From contig CAYQKF010000012.1 of assembly GCA_964417935.1 (NCBI GenBank), forward strand, positions 1 to 64,000: DNA of 64,000 bases, given 5' to 3'. The notes below the pieces were generated by a model. The model ran no database searches, had not been told where the DNA came from, and saw only the letters and a program-made list of their open reading frames with translations. Below are positions 44,758 through 52,471 of the stretch, piece by piece. Source of the stretch: NIOZ-UU13 sp964417935 (lineage in GTDB: Bacteria; Planctomycetota; Phycisphaerae; Sedimentisphaerales; Anaerobacaceae). Numbering within the stretch: position 1 is the stretch's first letter; each line of letters begins with the position of its first letter. A program made the position numbers and the translations under genes.

Positions 44758-44946
44758 ATGTTGAAACGTAAAGCCCTAATAGAATCCTTATCGTCCAACC
44801 TACATAGTTACCTCAAGCAAACCAGCAAACATTTGTCATTGCCGGACAACAAATTCCTGCGAGACGGCTTTGTTGGGCTGCTGGCTCGATAGCCTGTCGT
44901 CTCCAAGATGGCGCGGCAGGTCTATTCGTATTTTGTGAATCGCTGA
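44758..44946 (+). pseudogene. Remnant of an IS4-like transposase N-terminus
   Basis: The ATG at 44758 has a very good Shine-Dalgarno (AAGGAGG). The first 44 codons end in an in-frame TAG at 44890-44892 within HLSLPDNKFLRDGFVGLLAR, and the same frame continues as PVVSKMARQVYSYFVNR to a TGA. The pattern of a helix with KFLRD.F.GLL followed by PVV..MARQ is that of DDE transposase N-terminal regions. No catalytic domain follows, because the sequence enters the 3' end of the opposite-strand kinase gene. The family assignment is from memory. Confidence 0.5.
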
Positions 44947-46280
44947 AAGTCCTTCGCTCGACTAATTTTATATGTCCAATTCCATTTATGCACCTTCATC
45001 CCATCAAGGTCTGTTATCGTAGGACCATTGTCTGTAATCAAAATATTTGTGTGTTTCAAATCACCGTGAGTAATACGGTATTTTCCTATCTTGTCGAGCA
45101 GATTTGTTACTTGTAGTATTGCTATTGAGCGCTGTTCTTCGGTAATATTACTGTTCCGCAGAAAATCATAAAGTTTTTGTCCCTCAACATATTCAGTTAC
45201 CAGATAAGATCTCCATACAAATCTTTTCTTAAGCTGCTCGATATAGGCCAATGGTTTTGGCGTAGCTATGTCCAGCATCGCGAGCCGATGTCCGTGCAGC
45301 CAGCCTCGTCGGGCACGGGACCTTTTAATTGTATGACGGAGCGAGTGAATAAACCCCTTATGATTGTATCGTTTGACCACCACGTCCTTGCCGTTCCACA
45401 TCAGGTGGGATACATAGCAGGTATTGCCGTTTTTAAGAATCTGCCCCTCATCCATCAGCTCATCTATTTGTTCGATGAAGTCAGGTGGCTTGGCTTCCTG
45501 ACAAAAGTCTCTGTCGAATACGGCAATATATCTGCCGGTCTTAACTCGTAAATGTCTTTTACTTGTTCGCAGGCACTTTTTCAGTCCTTTACTGAGCGTT
45601 ATTCTTTTATGCACAGCTAATTGTTTTTGGAATAATATCTGGTCTGACTTTCCCAAACGCCAGCCGCGGGCTTTAAAATACTCTCCACAAATCTTTGCGA
45701 TGGACTCCGTGTTATTATCCGGTAAACAGGACGCCAACATCGCTAACTGAGAAATACTGTTTTTTCTATCAAGTTCTCGGTGGAAGAATTTTATCTGCCC
45801 GGCATCAAGCGCAAAAACCTTATCGCCTCCTAATAAAAAATTGCCTAAATGCAAATCTTTTTGCAAAACTCCCTTGCTGTGTTGCTTGGCCAACTCCTTA
45901 CAGACTAAGACCAACAGGTCAAGCTTCTTAGCTGGTTCGTGTGTTTCTTGAAATACATCAAAAATCGTTGATGAGTCGGCTATCTTTTCTACTACCACAA
46001 ACCATCGACCTTTTTCCGTTTTTCCATAAAACAAAGGGGCGGGCGAACTTAATTCCCGTTTTTGTAGCAGGCTTAATCCTTGCCATTCTCTTTTAAGGTG
46101 GCGTTTTGCGCTAATCTTGTGTGAGAATATCTTGGCAATCACACTTTTGTCGTTCCACATGGCGTCATAAACCTTTCGTCTGCCGGGAATAACTCGTAAA
46201 AGGGCGGTACATAATAAACGTTCCGTACGTTTCTCCGGATAAGTGTGTTTGATTGAAAGTTGGAACGGAACTTCAGCCAT
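44922..46280 (-). CDS. Tandem LPS-kinase-like protein (two kinase domains)
   Basis: 452 residues in two consecutive protein-kinase-like domains. Domain 1: VIAKIF (Lys about 50), KDLHLGNFLL (Asp142, Asn147) and FALDAGQ (Asp159). Domain 2: VVVKRYN (Lys about 303), THGDLKHTNILI (Asp407, Asn412) and ITDLDGM (Asp424). Each has the catalytic Asp-Asn pair and the metal Asp, so both look active. Relatives phosphorylate Kdo or heptose of LPS core at the inner membrane face. It lies downstream of lpxI in the same direction. Its 3' end abuts the transposase remnant. Confidence 0.75.
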   Translation of the reverse strand: MAEVPFQLSIKHTYPEKRTERLLCTALLRVIPGRRKVYDAMWNDKSVIAKIFSHKISAKRHLKREWQGLSLLQKRELSSPAPLFYGKTEKGRWFVVVEKIADSSTIFDVFQETHEPAKKLDLLVLVCKELAKQHSKGVLQKDLHLGNFLLGGDKVFALDAGQIKFFHRELDRKNSISQLAMLASCLPDNNTESIAKICGEYFKARGWRLGKSDQILFQKQLAVHKRITLSKGLKKCLRTSKRHLRVKTGRYIAVFDRDFCQEAKPPDFIEQIDELMDEGQILKNGNTCYVSHLMWNGKDVVVKRYNHKGFIHSLRHTIKRSRARRGWLHGHRLAMLDIATPKPLAYIEQLKKRFVWRSYLVTEYVEGQKLYDFLRNSNITEEQRSIAILQVTNLLDKIGKYRITHGDLKHTNILITDNGPTITDLDGMKVHKWNWTYKISRAKDFQRFTKYE

Positions 46281-46327
46281 ATAGTTTCACTTTAGCGTAC
46301 GTATTCCAGCGAGATTATGGTACCTCA

Positions 46328-46367
46328 ACCCCGTTAGAGACTTTTTCCGTCGGTTCTCTAACGGGGT
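46328..46367. repeat. Inverted repeat ACCCCGTTAGAGA, copy 1
   Basis: Arms ACCCCGTTAGAGA at 46328-46340 and TCTCTAACGGGGT at 46355-46367, perfect over 13 bases with a 14-base loop. It lies directly at the lpxI stop codon. A second copy with the same arm core lies at 48698-48756. Since the lpxI stop falls in the right arm, it could act as a transcript end, although no T-run follows. Confidence 0.65.
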
Positions 46368-47188
46368 CAACACCCAAAAATTGTTATGCCTAATTGATTG
46401 GCAAGTTTTATTGTTTCAGGTTTGTCGATAATTATCGTCTTGCCTGCTTCCACTACCAGACATTTGCCTCCGTTCTTAGCCAAACTCCTAATAGTATCGG
46501 GTCCCACACATGGCACATCAAATCGCATATCCTGCTGGGGCTTGGAAACCTTGATTAATGTCCAGCCTCCCGATTTACAGAATCGGCCCGCTCGCTCGAT
46601 CATCTCCGCCGTCCCTTCTATTGCCTCGACAGCGATTACTTCTTTGTCCTTTACCACAATCGCCTGACCTATATCCAGCTCACCGAGTTTTTTCACTATT
46701 TCCCAGCCGAATTCAATATCATCTTTAGCCGACGGTCGCAATGATGTTGTTGTCATCACACCCGTCGTTGCCAGGTGTTCCTTGCAATACATAATTGAAT
46801 TCTCCAGTACTATCCCGCCGCTTGCCAGTTCGTCGGCTATGGCACATAAAATCGAATCTGTCAGTTTATTTTTATTGCGTAGCCGCCAGTAGTATATCCT
46901 GAATGCTCGCCAGTCGGGCAGATACCGCAGGATTCTCCAGGGCGTGAAAAGTCGTCCTTTGGAGACCCGCCCAACCATAATCGTTCTGGTTACGCTGTGC
47001 TTTCTTAACTTTCGTATCCAGGCTCCTGGCCGGGCAAGCGCAACTCTGTAAAATACATCAACTTCGTCAGACAGGCTATGCTCTGCCGTTTCTGCCAGGC
47101 CGACACAAATTACCCTTAAACCTGCCTGTTTGGCGCCGGCGGCCACGAGAAAGGGCAATCTGCCCTCTCCGGCAATTAAGCCGAGCAC
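46367..47188 (-). CDS. lpxI: UDP-2,3-diacylglucosamine pyrophosphatase LpxI
   Basis: 273 residues from a GTG at 47188; an alternative TTG at 47269 gives 27 more residues, including SRESGNE from a dispersed repeat. I prefer the GTG because the product then begins LGLIAGEGRLPFLVAAGAKQ, exactly where DUF1009/LpxI proteins begin, with GAGG upstream. SVTRTIMVGRVSKGRLF, SILCAIADELA, TTTSLRPSAKDDIEFGW and the C-terminal DVPCVGPDTI, KCLVVEAGKTIIID, the nucleophile region, are family features. LpxI cleaves UDP-2,3-diacylglucosamine to lipid X in lipid A synthesis. It follows lpxD. Confidence 0.87.
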   Translation of the reverse strand: MLGLIAGEGRLPFLVAAGAKQAGLRVICVGLAETAEHSLSDEVDVFYRVALARPGAWIRKLRKHSVTRTIMVGRVSKGRLFTPWRILRYLPDWRAFRIYYWRLRNKNKLTDSILCAIADELASGGIVLENSIMYCKEHLATTGVMTTTSLRPSAKDDIEFGWEIVKKLGELDIGQAIVVKDKEVIAVEAIEGTAEMIERAGRFCKSGGWTLIKVSKPQQDMRFDVPCVGPDTIRSLAKNGGKCLVVEAGKTIIIDKPETIKLANQLGITIFGC

Positions 47189-47202
47189 ATCTTCTGCCTC
47201 GT

Positions 47203-47224
47203 TCCCGCTTTCGCGGGAATGACA
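47203..47224. repeat. Dispersed palindromic repeat (TTCCCGCTTTCGCGGGAA)
   Basis: A short near-palindrome of the widespread 'TTCCCGCNNNNGCGGGAA' class overlaps the 5' end of the longer lpxI frame; read in that frame it gives HSRESGN. Next to it, at about 47224-47249, ACCCCTGC and GCAGGGGT form a second hairpin. Confidence 0.6.
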
Positions 47225-47451
47225 CCCCTGCTTGTCGCTGGCAGGGGTCGTATCTCGTATCTCGCTCAAGGGAACGTCCTGTTTAAAATTCGATACACTT
47301 GTCAGATACTACTCTGCGAAGTAGCTCGCTACGTAGCACGAGAGTGTATTTTTCAACACGCCTGTTAGTCGAAGACCCCTTCCAACAGGGGGAAGCGTGC
47401 TTTTCAGCATTTCTTATTTGATATTCGTATCTCAATTTTGCAAAACTATAG

Positions 47452-48525
47452 TTACGAGTTATGATTCCGCTCAGATGGCTTTTCAGAATCTGATTCGGCA
47501 AATGAGGCAATTTGTTCAATCCGGTTCTGGAGGTCACGAATACTTTGCCGCATCTCAGGCAGGTATTGTATTATGCCGTATGCTCGCCTGCCCTGGTTTG
47601 CGTCGATGGCAGGTGCACCCAAAATCACTTTGCCATCTGGAATGTTATTAATGACACCAGCCTGCGCTGCAATCGTAACATTGTTTCCGATATTGATATG
47701 ACCCACAATACCGACCTGCCCACCGACTGTGCAATGATGCCCGAGGGTAGTCGAGCCGGCAATTCCCACCTGGGCCACAAGCAAACAATGTGGACCGATT
47801 CTTGTGCCGTGACCTATCGTAACAAGGTCACCCAGCTTACTGCCCTGACCTATAACAGTATCGCCAAGTGTACCGCGTTCGATCCCACAACAAGCACCGA
47901 TTTCAACGTCATCTTCTATAATCACAATACCAGTCTGTGGTATTTTGTGGTGTATGCCCTTATGGGTGGCGTAGCCGAAGCCATCTTCCCCGACTGTCGA
48001 ATTCGCATTTATGATTACACGATTGCCTATTTTGCACCCATCGTAGATAGTAACATTGGGATATATTATACTGTCATTACCAATTTGCACACCTTGTCCA
48101 ACGTGCACACAGGGATAAATTATGCAGCCGTCGCCGATCCTTGCCCTATCGGCTATTGTTACAAAATCATGAATGTGGCAGTCAGCGCCAATTTTCGCAC
48201 TGTCGGAAATTGAAGCCCGTTGGCTAATCCCGACCTTTTTATGCTTACGATGCCCGTGCAGCAGCACCATTATCTGCATAAAGGCATAGTAAGGGTCCTC
48301 GGCTATCAGAAGGGGAACCGAAGCGGTGGGTGTTTCTTTGCCCACGATTACCGCACTTGCCTTGGTCGTCCGCAGTTGCTTCTCATATTTGCGGTTGGTT
48401 AGGAAGCTAATATCACCTTCACCCGCTCTCGCAAGTGTCGAGGCAGACTTGATTCTCACATTAGGGTCGCCACAGACCCGCCCCCCTACGTATTCGGCTA
48501 ATTCAACCAAAGTTCTTTCCTGCAT
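47452..48525 (-). CDS. lpxD: UDP-3-O-acylglucosamine N-acyltransferase
   Basis: 357 residues. An N-terminal uridine-binding domain (RTLVELAEYVGGRVCG, GDISFLTNRKY) leads into a left-handed beta helix of hexapeptide repeats from about residue 95 to 330 (VGISQRASISDSAKIGADCHI, IIYPCVHVGQG, VIINANSTVGEDGFGYATHKG). A KIPQTGIVIIEDDVEIGACCGI block and TIGHGTRIG with the catalytic His are typical. LpxD adds the second acyl chain in lipid A synthesis. The ATG has a GGTG Shine-Dalgarno. LpxA, LpxC and LpxB are not in the window. Confidence 0.93.
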   Translation of the reverse strand: MQERTLVELAEYVGGRVCGDPNVRIKSASTLARAGEGDISFLTNRKYEKQLRTTKASAVIVGKETPTASVPLLIAEDPYYAFMQIMVLLHGHRKHKKVGISQRASISDSAKIGADCHIHDFVTIADRARIGDGCIIYPCVHVGQGVQIGNDSIIYPNVTIYDGCKIGNRVIINANSTVGEDGFGYATHKGIHHKIPQTGIVIIEDDVEIGACCGIERGTLGDTVIGQGSKLGDLVTIGHGTRIGPHCLLVAQVGIAGSTTLGHHCTVGGQVGIVGHINIGNNVTIAAQAGVINNIPDGKVILGAPAIDANQGRRAYGIIQYLPEMRQSIRDLQNRIEQIASFAESDSEKPSERNHNS

Positions 48526-48539
48526 ATAAACACCTTTAT

Positions 48540-48625
48540 GAAGTCAGAAGTCAGAAGTCGGAAGTCAGAAGTCGGTTCTGTCCTCTGTCATCTGTCCTCT
48601 GTCCTCTGTTTTCTGTTCTCTGTTA
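48540..48625. repeat. Heptanucleotide repeat array A
   Basis: Seven-base units without spacing: GAAGTCA, GAAGTCA, GAAGTCG, GAAGTCA, GAAGTCG at 48540-48574, two bases (GT), then TCTGTCC, TCTGTCA, TCTGTCC, TCTGTCC, TCTGTTT, TCTGTTC, TCTGTTA from 48577 to 48625. The unit switches sharply but the period of seven is kept within each block. It lies upstream of lpxD, in the gap to the heptosyltransferase. Confidence 0.8.
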
Positions 48626-48697
48626 CACTCAATTGCCACAACTCATAGGGCAATACCAAAACCGGAGTATTATAGCAGAGAAACTGGCCGGTGGTCA

Positions 48698-48756
48698 ACC
48701 CCGTTAGAAATCCCTTTTTTCTAAGTATCAGTACCCATTAGAATTTCTAACGGGGT
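48698..48756. repeat. Inverted repeat ACCCCGTTAGAAAT, copy 2
   Basis: Arms ACCCCGTTAGAAAT at 48698-48711 and its complement ATTTCTAACGGGGT at 48743-48756, with a 31-base loop that itself has weak pairing. The core ACCCCGTTAGA is shared with 46328-46367, and both copies are flanked by TCAA on the outer left side. Confidence 0.65.
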
Positions 48757-48790
48757 CAACTGCTCGAATCTATCTCTATTGAAAAAAGAT

Positions 48791-48906
48791 ATGTGTTTAG
48801 CCGCTGTTGATTTCTTGGTGGCACGGCCATCTTGGCCGTGTTTTCACGGGCTTCAAGCCCGTGCCACGTCAGGAAACTGCTGATTCAGTTGTCTGGCTAA
48901 ACACAT
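48791..48906. repeat. Palindromic element with nested hairpins
   Basis: Outer arms ATGTGTTTAGCC at 48791-48802 and GGCTAAACACAT at 48895-48906 are perfect complements. Inside are two strong hairpins: CACGGCCATCTTGGCCGTG at about 48822-48840, and CACGGGCTTCAAGCCCGTG at about 48845-48863. A further pair, GTGGCACG with CGTGCCAC, ties the left end of the first hairpin to the right end of the second. The whole is about 116 bases, without open reading frames. Confidence 0.7.
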
Positions 48907-48952
48907 GCGGTATTTTAGATTATCCGGTCAGAACGGGGCTTTCGGACATTCA

Positions 48953-50005
48953 TTACGCCATCAAAACATCCAAAAGCTCACGCTGCAGTCTCACCGAGGG
49001 CTTCTTGGCAAAAGCTGCGGTATTTTTCGCAAATATTGTTACGGCCGGCCCAGTGGGTTTGTACACGGCCGGATTCGTCGGACCAAAAACAGCTAACGTT
49101 CTGACTCCCAACGCGGCTGCCAGATGAGTAATCCCGCTGTCGTTGCCGACGAACGCATCCGCACAACTCAAAAGCCACAATACCTGCGCCAGAGACAAAT
49201 CCCTCAAGTACCTTGCAACGCTGCTTATGTTCTTAATTGTTGCATCGCTGATTTTATCCAGTTCAGCAGGCCCCAATAAGAATATCACTTCAATATCTTT
49301 TAAACTAAGTTTTTCGGCAACAGCCAAAAAATTGTCCAGGTGCCAGCATTTGCTTGGTCCGCCACTGCCCGGCTGAATAATCACCATTCTCTTACCAGGC
49401 TCAATGCCTGTTTCTTTCAGCAGTTCTTTACCTTGGATTATATCCATCTCGGTTGCTTTTATTAAACAATCGCCGGGCTGAGCTTGCCGAGGCTGTAAAG
49501 ATAAACCGCTCTGGCTGATAAAATGCTGTATGTAAAAGTCGGTTAAATGTCCGGAGAAACCTTTTGGCGGCTTCAGAGACAGGGTTATGACTTCCGCACT
49601 GTGGCTGCAATTGGCGGTGAAAATCAGGTTTTGTTCAAAGTTGCTGCCCGGCTCACCTAAAAATGTCGCAATCCAGGCATAGCCGGAAAATGTGTTTATC
49701 AAAGGGTCCCTGTCCTTAAGGTCAAATGCCTTCGTTTCCACAAACAATCGATGTAAATCTATTGAATCTATGGAACTAATGCCGTCAATACAGGTTCTGC
49801 CCGGTAAAATGCCGACATATTCACTATGACCAAGAATATCAACGCCGCCCAATCCGAGAACGTCTTTCATAAACGCAGCTAACGGCAGCGTCAATATACA
49901 ATCGCCAATAGCGCCCGGCTGTAATATTACTCCTCGCTGCGCTTTCCACGCAGCTTCAACTCCCTTTTCCCTGAGCATGTCCAAAATGTCATCGTTTACT
50001 CGCAT
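48953..50005 (-). CDS. GT9 ADP-heptose:LPS heptosyltransferase-like protein
   Basis: 350 residues. The protein starts with a divergent region (VNDDILDMLREKG), and its GT9 body opens VILQPGAIGDCILTLPLAAFM. The second lobe has RMVIIQPGSGGPSKCWHLDNF (the donor-binding GSG..K.W block), SLAQVLWLLSCADAFVGNDSGITHLAAALGVRTLAVFGPTNP, the family hallmark, and a tail of about 40 residues. It likely adds a heptose or similar sugar to lipid A-core on the inner face of the inner membrane. It lies upstream of lpxD in the same direction. Confidence 0.85.
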   Translation of the reverse strand: MRVNDDILDMLREKGVEAAWKAQRGVILQPGAIGDCILTLPLAAFMKDVLGLGGVDILGHSEYVGILPGRTCIDGISSIDSIDLHRLFVETKAFDLKDRDPLINTFSGYAWIATFLGEPGSNFEQNLIFTANCSHSAEVITLSLKPPKGFSGHLTDFYIQHFISQSGLSLQPRQAQPGDCLIKATEMDIIQGKELLKETGIEPGKRMVIIQPGSGGPSKCWHLDNFLAVAEKLSLKDIEVIFLLGPAELDKISDATIKNISSVARYLRDLSLAQVLWLLSCADAFVGNDSGITHLAAALGVRTLAVFGPTNPAVYKPTGPAVTIFAKNTAAFAKKPSVRLQRELLDVLMA

Positions 50006-50124
50006 AGTCGAAAACCGTAGGGTTCTTATCGGTATAATACTAACTAATTTGATGCCTTGTCAATCTATCCGCCGCTCAGCGCGACAAAAACCTTTTATCG
50101 CTCAACGTCCTTTTATATATATTT

Positions 50125-50148
50125 CAGTTAGTTTCTTCCAGGGGATTA
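50125..50148. repeat. Direct repeat at the 3' end of the TPR gene (copy 1)
   Basis: On the - strand, the stop codon of the TPR gene is followed by CCTGGAAGAAACTAACT and a run of ATATAT. The same sequence follows the stop of the DUF3999 gene at 52448-52471. The two stretches agree over about 20 bases and remain alike for another 10-15. Confidence 0.6.
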
Positions 50149-52374
50149 ATTTTTTAATCTGTTCGCTTCTGATAAGGTATGTTCAACTCCTATCAGCTCG
50201 TTGATTTGGGCAATTGCCCGACGGGCATCCTCAGCCATCTCGGATTCTGGCTTGTATCGCAAGCAGGCGCGAAATTCATTGCGTGCCTCTTTCAGCTTAC
50301 CCTGCTCCCCCAGCGCACCGGCAAGGCCAAAGTGTGCCCGGGCACTTTCCGGATTTAACGCCAAAGCTTTCCGAAGAAAACCAGCCGCTGCTTCCCAATT
50401 GCCGTCGTGGTGCGCGAATATCCCTTGCAATACATAAGCGTCCCAGCGGTCAGGCTCAAGCCGTAAGGCAACATCCAGTGCGATGCGAGCCTCATCCCAC
50501 TTCTCTGCACCACACAGCGCACGGACCAAGGCGAGCTGACCCCACGCGAAGTCGGGATGCAGCTTCGCAGCCAGCCGACACCGAGATATGTCCTGAGACT
50601 GAAAAAAATGGTGTGCGATGGTTTGCAAGTCATCCAGAATCACAAACTTCTTGTGGGGTACACCGAACCAGGAGTAGGCGGGGTCTACCAGCAGGGCTCT
50701 GTCATCCAAAAAAACAGCAGCACAGTCATGGCTTACAATTTTCCCCCTGTAGTCCTTGTCTATATGTACGTAAAATGCCTTGAGATTTACATCTCGCGCC
50801 AACGCCATAAATAGCTTGGCATACTCCTGACAACTGAACGATTCCTGGGGATTACTCCAGGCGGCGAGCACTTCTCGTGCCGTGCGTTTTCCACGCCCAC
50901 CTTCCAGCTCAATACGTCGTGTCAATCCGTCAAAGAGCGCCTTCGCCATTTCCAGGTCGCTCCTGCCACCCTGGGTCAACTGCTGGGCCCAGCGTTTTAT
51001 CTGCGGACTGCTCGCCACAGGATTGATCACCATTTCCAATTCGTCTTTTGTGAGAATCTGCCTCAGAGTGGCTTGCAGCTTCTGGTTTGTGTAAGCCTTC
51101 GGCATAGAAGCTTCCATAAAGGTTGGTGTCAGTGTTGCCTTCAAGTATCTCGCCGTTTCCTCAAAAGCGCTGACCATTTCGGGATTCAGACCCATCTTCC
51201 GCGCCTGAGTTACGAATCTTTCGTAGTGCTCCACCGCCAACGCTATCTCGCCCAGAATCCTATAGGCTTGGCAAATCATTTGCTCTGCATTTATACTTTC
51301 CAAGCCTTCAGGATTGAGCCGCTCCGCTTCCTTGAGTTCCACTATTGCTTTATTTCGCTCGTGCTTGTGGGCGTACATCAATCCCAGGCTGGCATGGATG
51401 CTCGCGTCTGTTGGCTCAAGAATCTTGGCTTCGTTGAAAAAAGCGATCGCCCCATCCAACTTTCGTTGTGCTGCATAGAGTTCCCCGAGACGAGTGAGGG
51501 ATTCGGAGTCGTCAGGGTCGAGACGGTGTGCTTCGCTGAGTTCCTGTTCCGCCTCCTCGTGTCTTTTCTGAAAGGCCAACGACAATCCCAAGCTCAGATG
51601 CGCATCTGCGGAATCAGGCTTTAGCTTCAAGGCCTGACGAATGGCTTGCTCTGCTTGCGCGAACTTTCCTTGACTGCCAAGCGTTGCTGCCAGAGCGAGA
51701 TAAGCCCTTGCGAATTCGGGGTCCGCGGCAATTGCCTTGCGCTCATTGTCTTCTTGTTCCGGGATTGGCCTACCCTCTACATATAGCGCATAGGCTTTGC
51801 TGTACCACTCGAAGGCGGCGGGCGAGGTGGTCAACCGCCGTGCCATCTTTTGCCGCTCCTCTTCGGACGGTCTGATGCGCAGCTCCCTGAGAATCTGCTC
51901 GGCCAACTGGTCGCGCACCTCAAACCAATCCGCTGACGCCGCGCTCAGCTTAGCCGATTCCTTTCCACTCGCCACGTTCAGGACGTATGTACTCACTTGC
52001 CATTTGTCGTCCTGGCGTCGGTAGCTGCCCCACACGACCCGCTGCGCCTCAATGAGTTCGCCCATCATCCGCGCTTGGGCGCCGTCGAGCGCCGCACCCT
52101 TATTTATTCCCAGTTGTCGGAAGGTATAGTTCACTGCACCTGGTGATAACACTCTGATAGCTTTCGCATGCCAAAGTTGACGTGTGAGCATGCCTGTAAC
52201 GGCATAACACCAATGAGCCGCCTGCGGGTCGTCGGTTTTATCCTCAAACCATAAGACCGTAACCGTCGGTCGTATGGGTGGTGTGCTCTGTTCGGTTGCG
52301 CCCGTCATTGCGCCGACGAGCACTATAACCACAGCCAGAACTTTTAATCGAGTTGTCTTAAAACTCACAATCAT
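50146..52374 (-). CDS. TPR protein with an embedded transglutaminase-like domain
   Basis: 742 residues. A signal-type hydrophobic segment (residues 9-26) is followed by a TolB/FlgO-like region (TVTVLWFEDKTDDPQAAHW, about 37-160). Next come several tetratricopeptide repeats (about 205-400; PEFARAYLALAATLGSQGKF, SADAHLSLGLSLAF, DSESLTRLGELYAAQRK). At about 485-580 is a transglutaminase-like core with Cys515 in FSCQEYAKLF, His549 in IVSHDCAAVF and Asp564 in LLVDPAYSWFG. Further TPRs follow to the end. The extracytoplasmic location and Cys-His-Asp arrangement suggest a peptidase or crosslinking role. It lies downstream of the DUF3999 gene. Confidence 0.68.
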   Translation of the reverse strand: MIVSFKTTRLKVLAVVIVLVGAMTGATEQSTPPIRPTVTVLWFEDKTDDPQAAHWCYAVTGMLTRQLWHAKAIRVLSPGAVNYTFRQLGINKGAALDGAQARMMGELIEAQRVVWGSYRRQDDKWQVSTYVLNVASGKESAKLSAASADWFEVRDQLAEQILRELRIRPSEEERQKMARRLTTSPAAFEWYSKAYALYVEGRPIPEQEDNERKAIAADPEFARAYLALAATLGSQGKFAQAEQAIRQALKLKPDSADAHLSLGLSLAFQKRHEEAEQELSEAHRLDPDDSESLTRLGELYAAQRKLDGAIAFFNEAKILEPTDASIHASLGLMYAHKHERNKAIVELKEAERLNPEGLESINAEQMICQAYRILGEIALAVEHYERFVTQARKMGLNPEMVSAFEETARYLKATLTPTFMEASMPKAYTNQKLQATLRQILTKDELEMVINPVASSPQIKRWAQQLTQGGRSDLEMAKALFDGLTRRIELEGGRGKRTAREVLAAWSNPQESFSCQEYAKLFMALARDVNLKAFYVHIDKDYRGKIVSHDCAAVFLDDRALLVDPAYSWFGVPHKKFVILDDLQTIAHHFFQSQDISRCRLAAKLHPDFAWGQLALVRALCGAEKWDEARIALDVALRLEPDRWDAYVLQGIFAHHDGNWEAAAGFLRKALALNPESARAHFGLAGALGEQGKLKEARNEFRACLRYKPESEMAEDARRAIAQINELIGVEHTLSEANRLKN

Positions 52375-52447
52375 TTAGTCGCACTTCTATTCGTTAGTAT
52401 TGCTTCGAAAAAACTTTTTTCGTTTGGCAAGCATTTTATGAATATAT

Positions 52448-52471
52448 TAGTTAGTTTCTTCCAGGCGGTTA
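52448..52471. repeat. Direct repeat at the 3' end of the DUF3999 gene (copy 2)
   Basis: Copy of the element at 50125-50148: after TAA, CCGCCTGGAAGAAACTAACT and an AT-rich tail. Both lie right behind a stop codon. Confidence 0.6.

Noticed and set aside
46328..46367. Rho-independent terminator
   Set aside because: The stem is strong but no T-run follows on either side, and the same element occurs again in a spacer, so it is reported as a repeat.
47512..48213. 233-codon + strand ORF opposite lpxD
   Set aside because: A regular antisense frame produced by the repetitive hexapeptide codons of lpxD; no independent evidence.
50214..50783. 189-codon + strand ORF opposite the TPR gene
   Set aside because: Antisense shadow of a GC-rich repeat gene; no domain, no Shine-Dalgarno.
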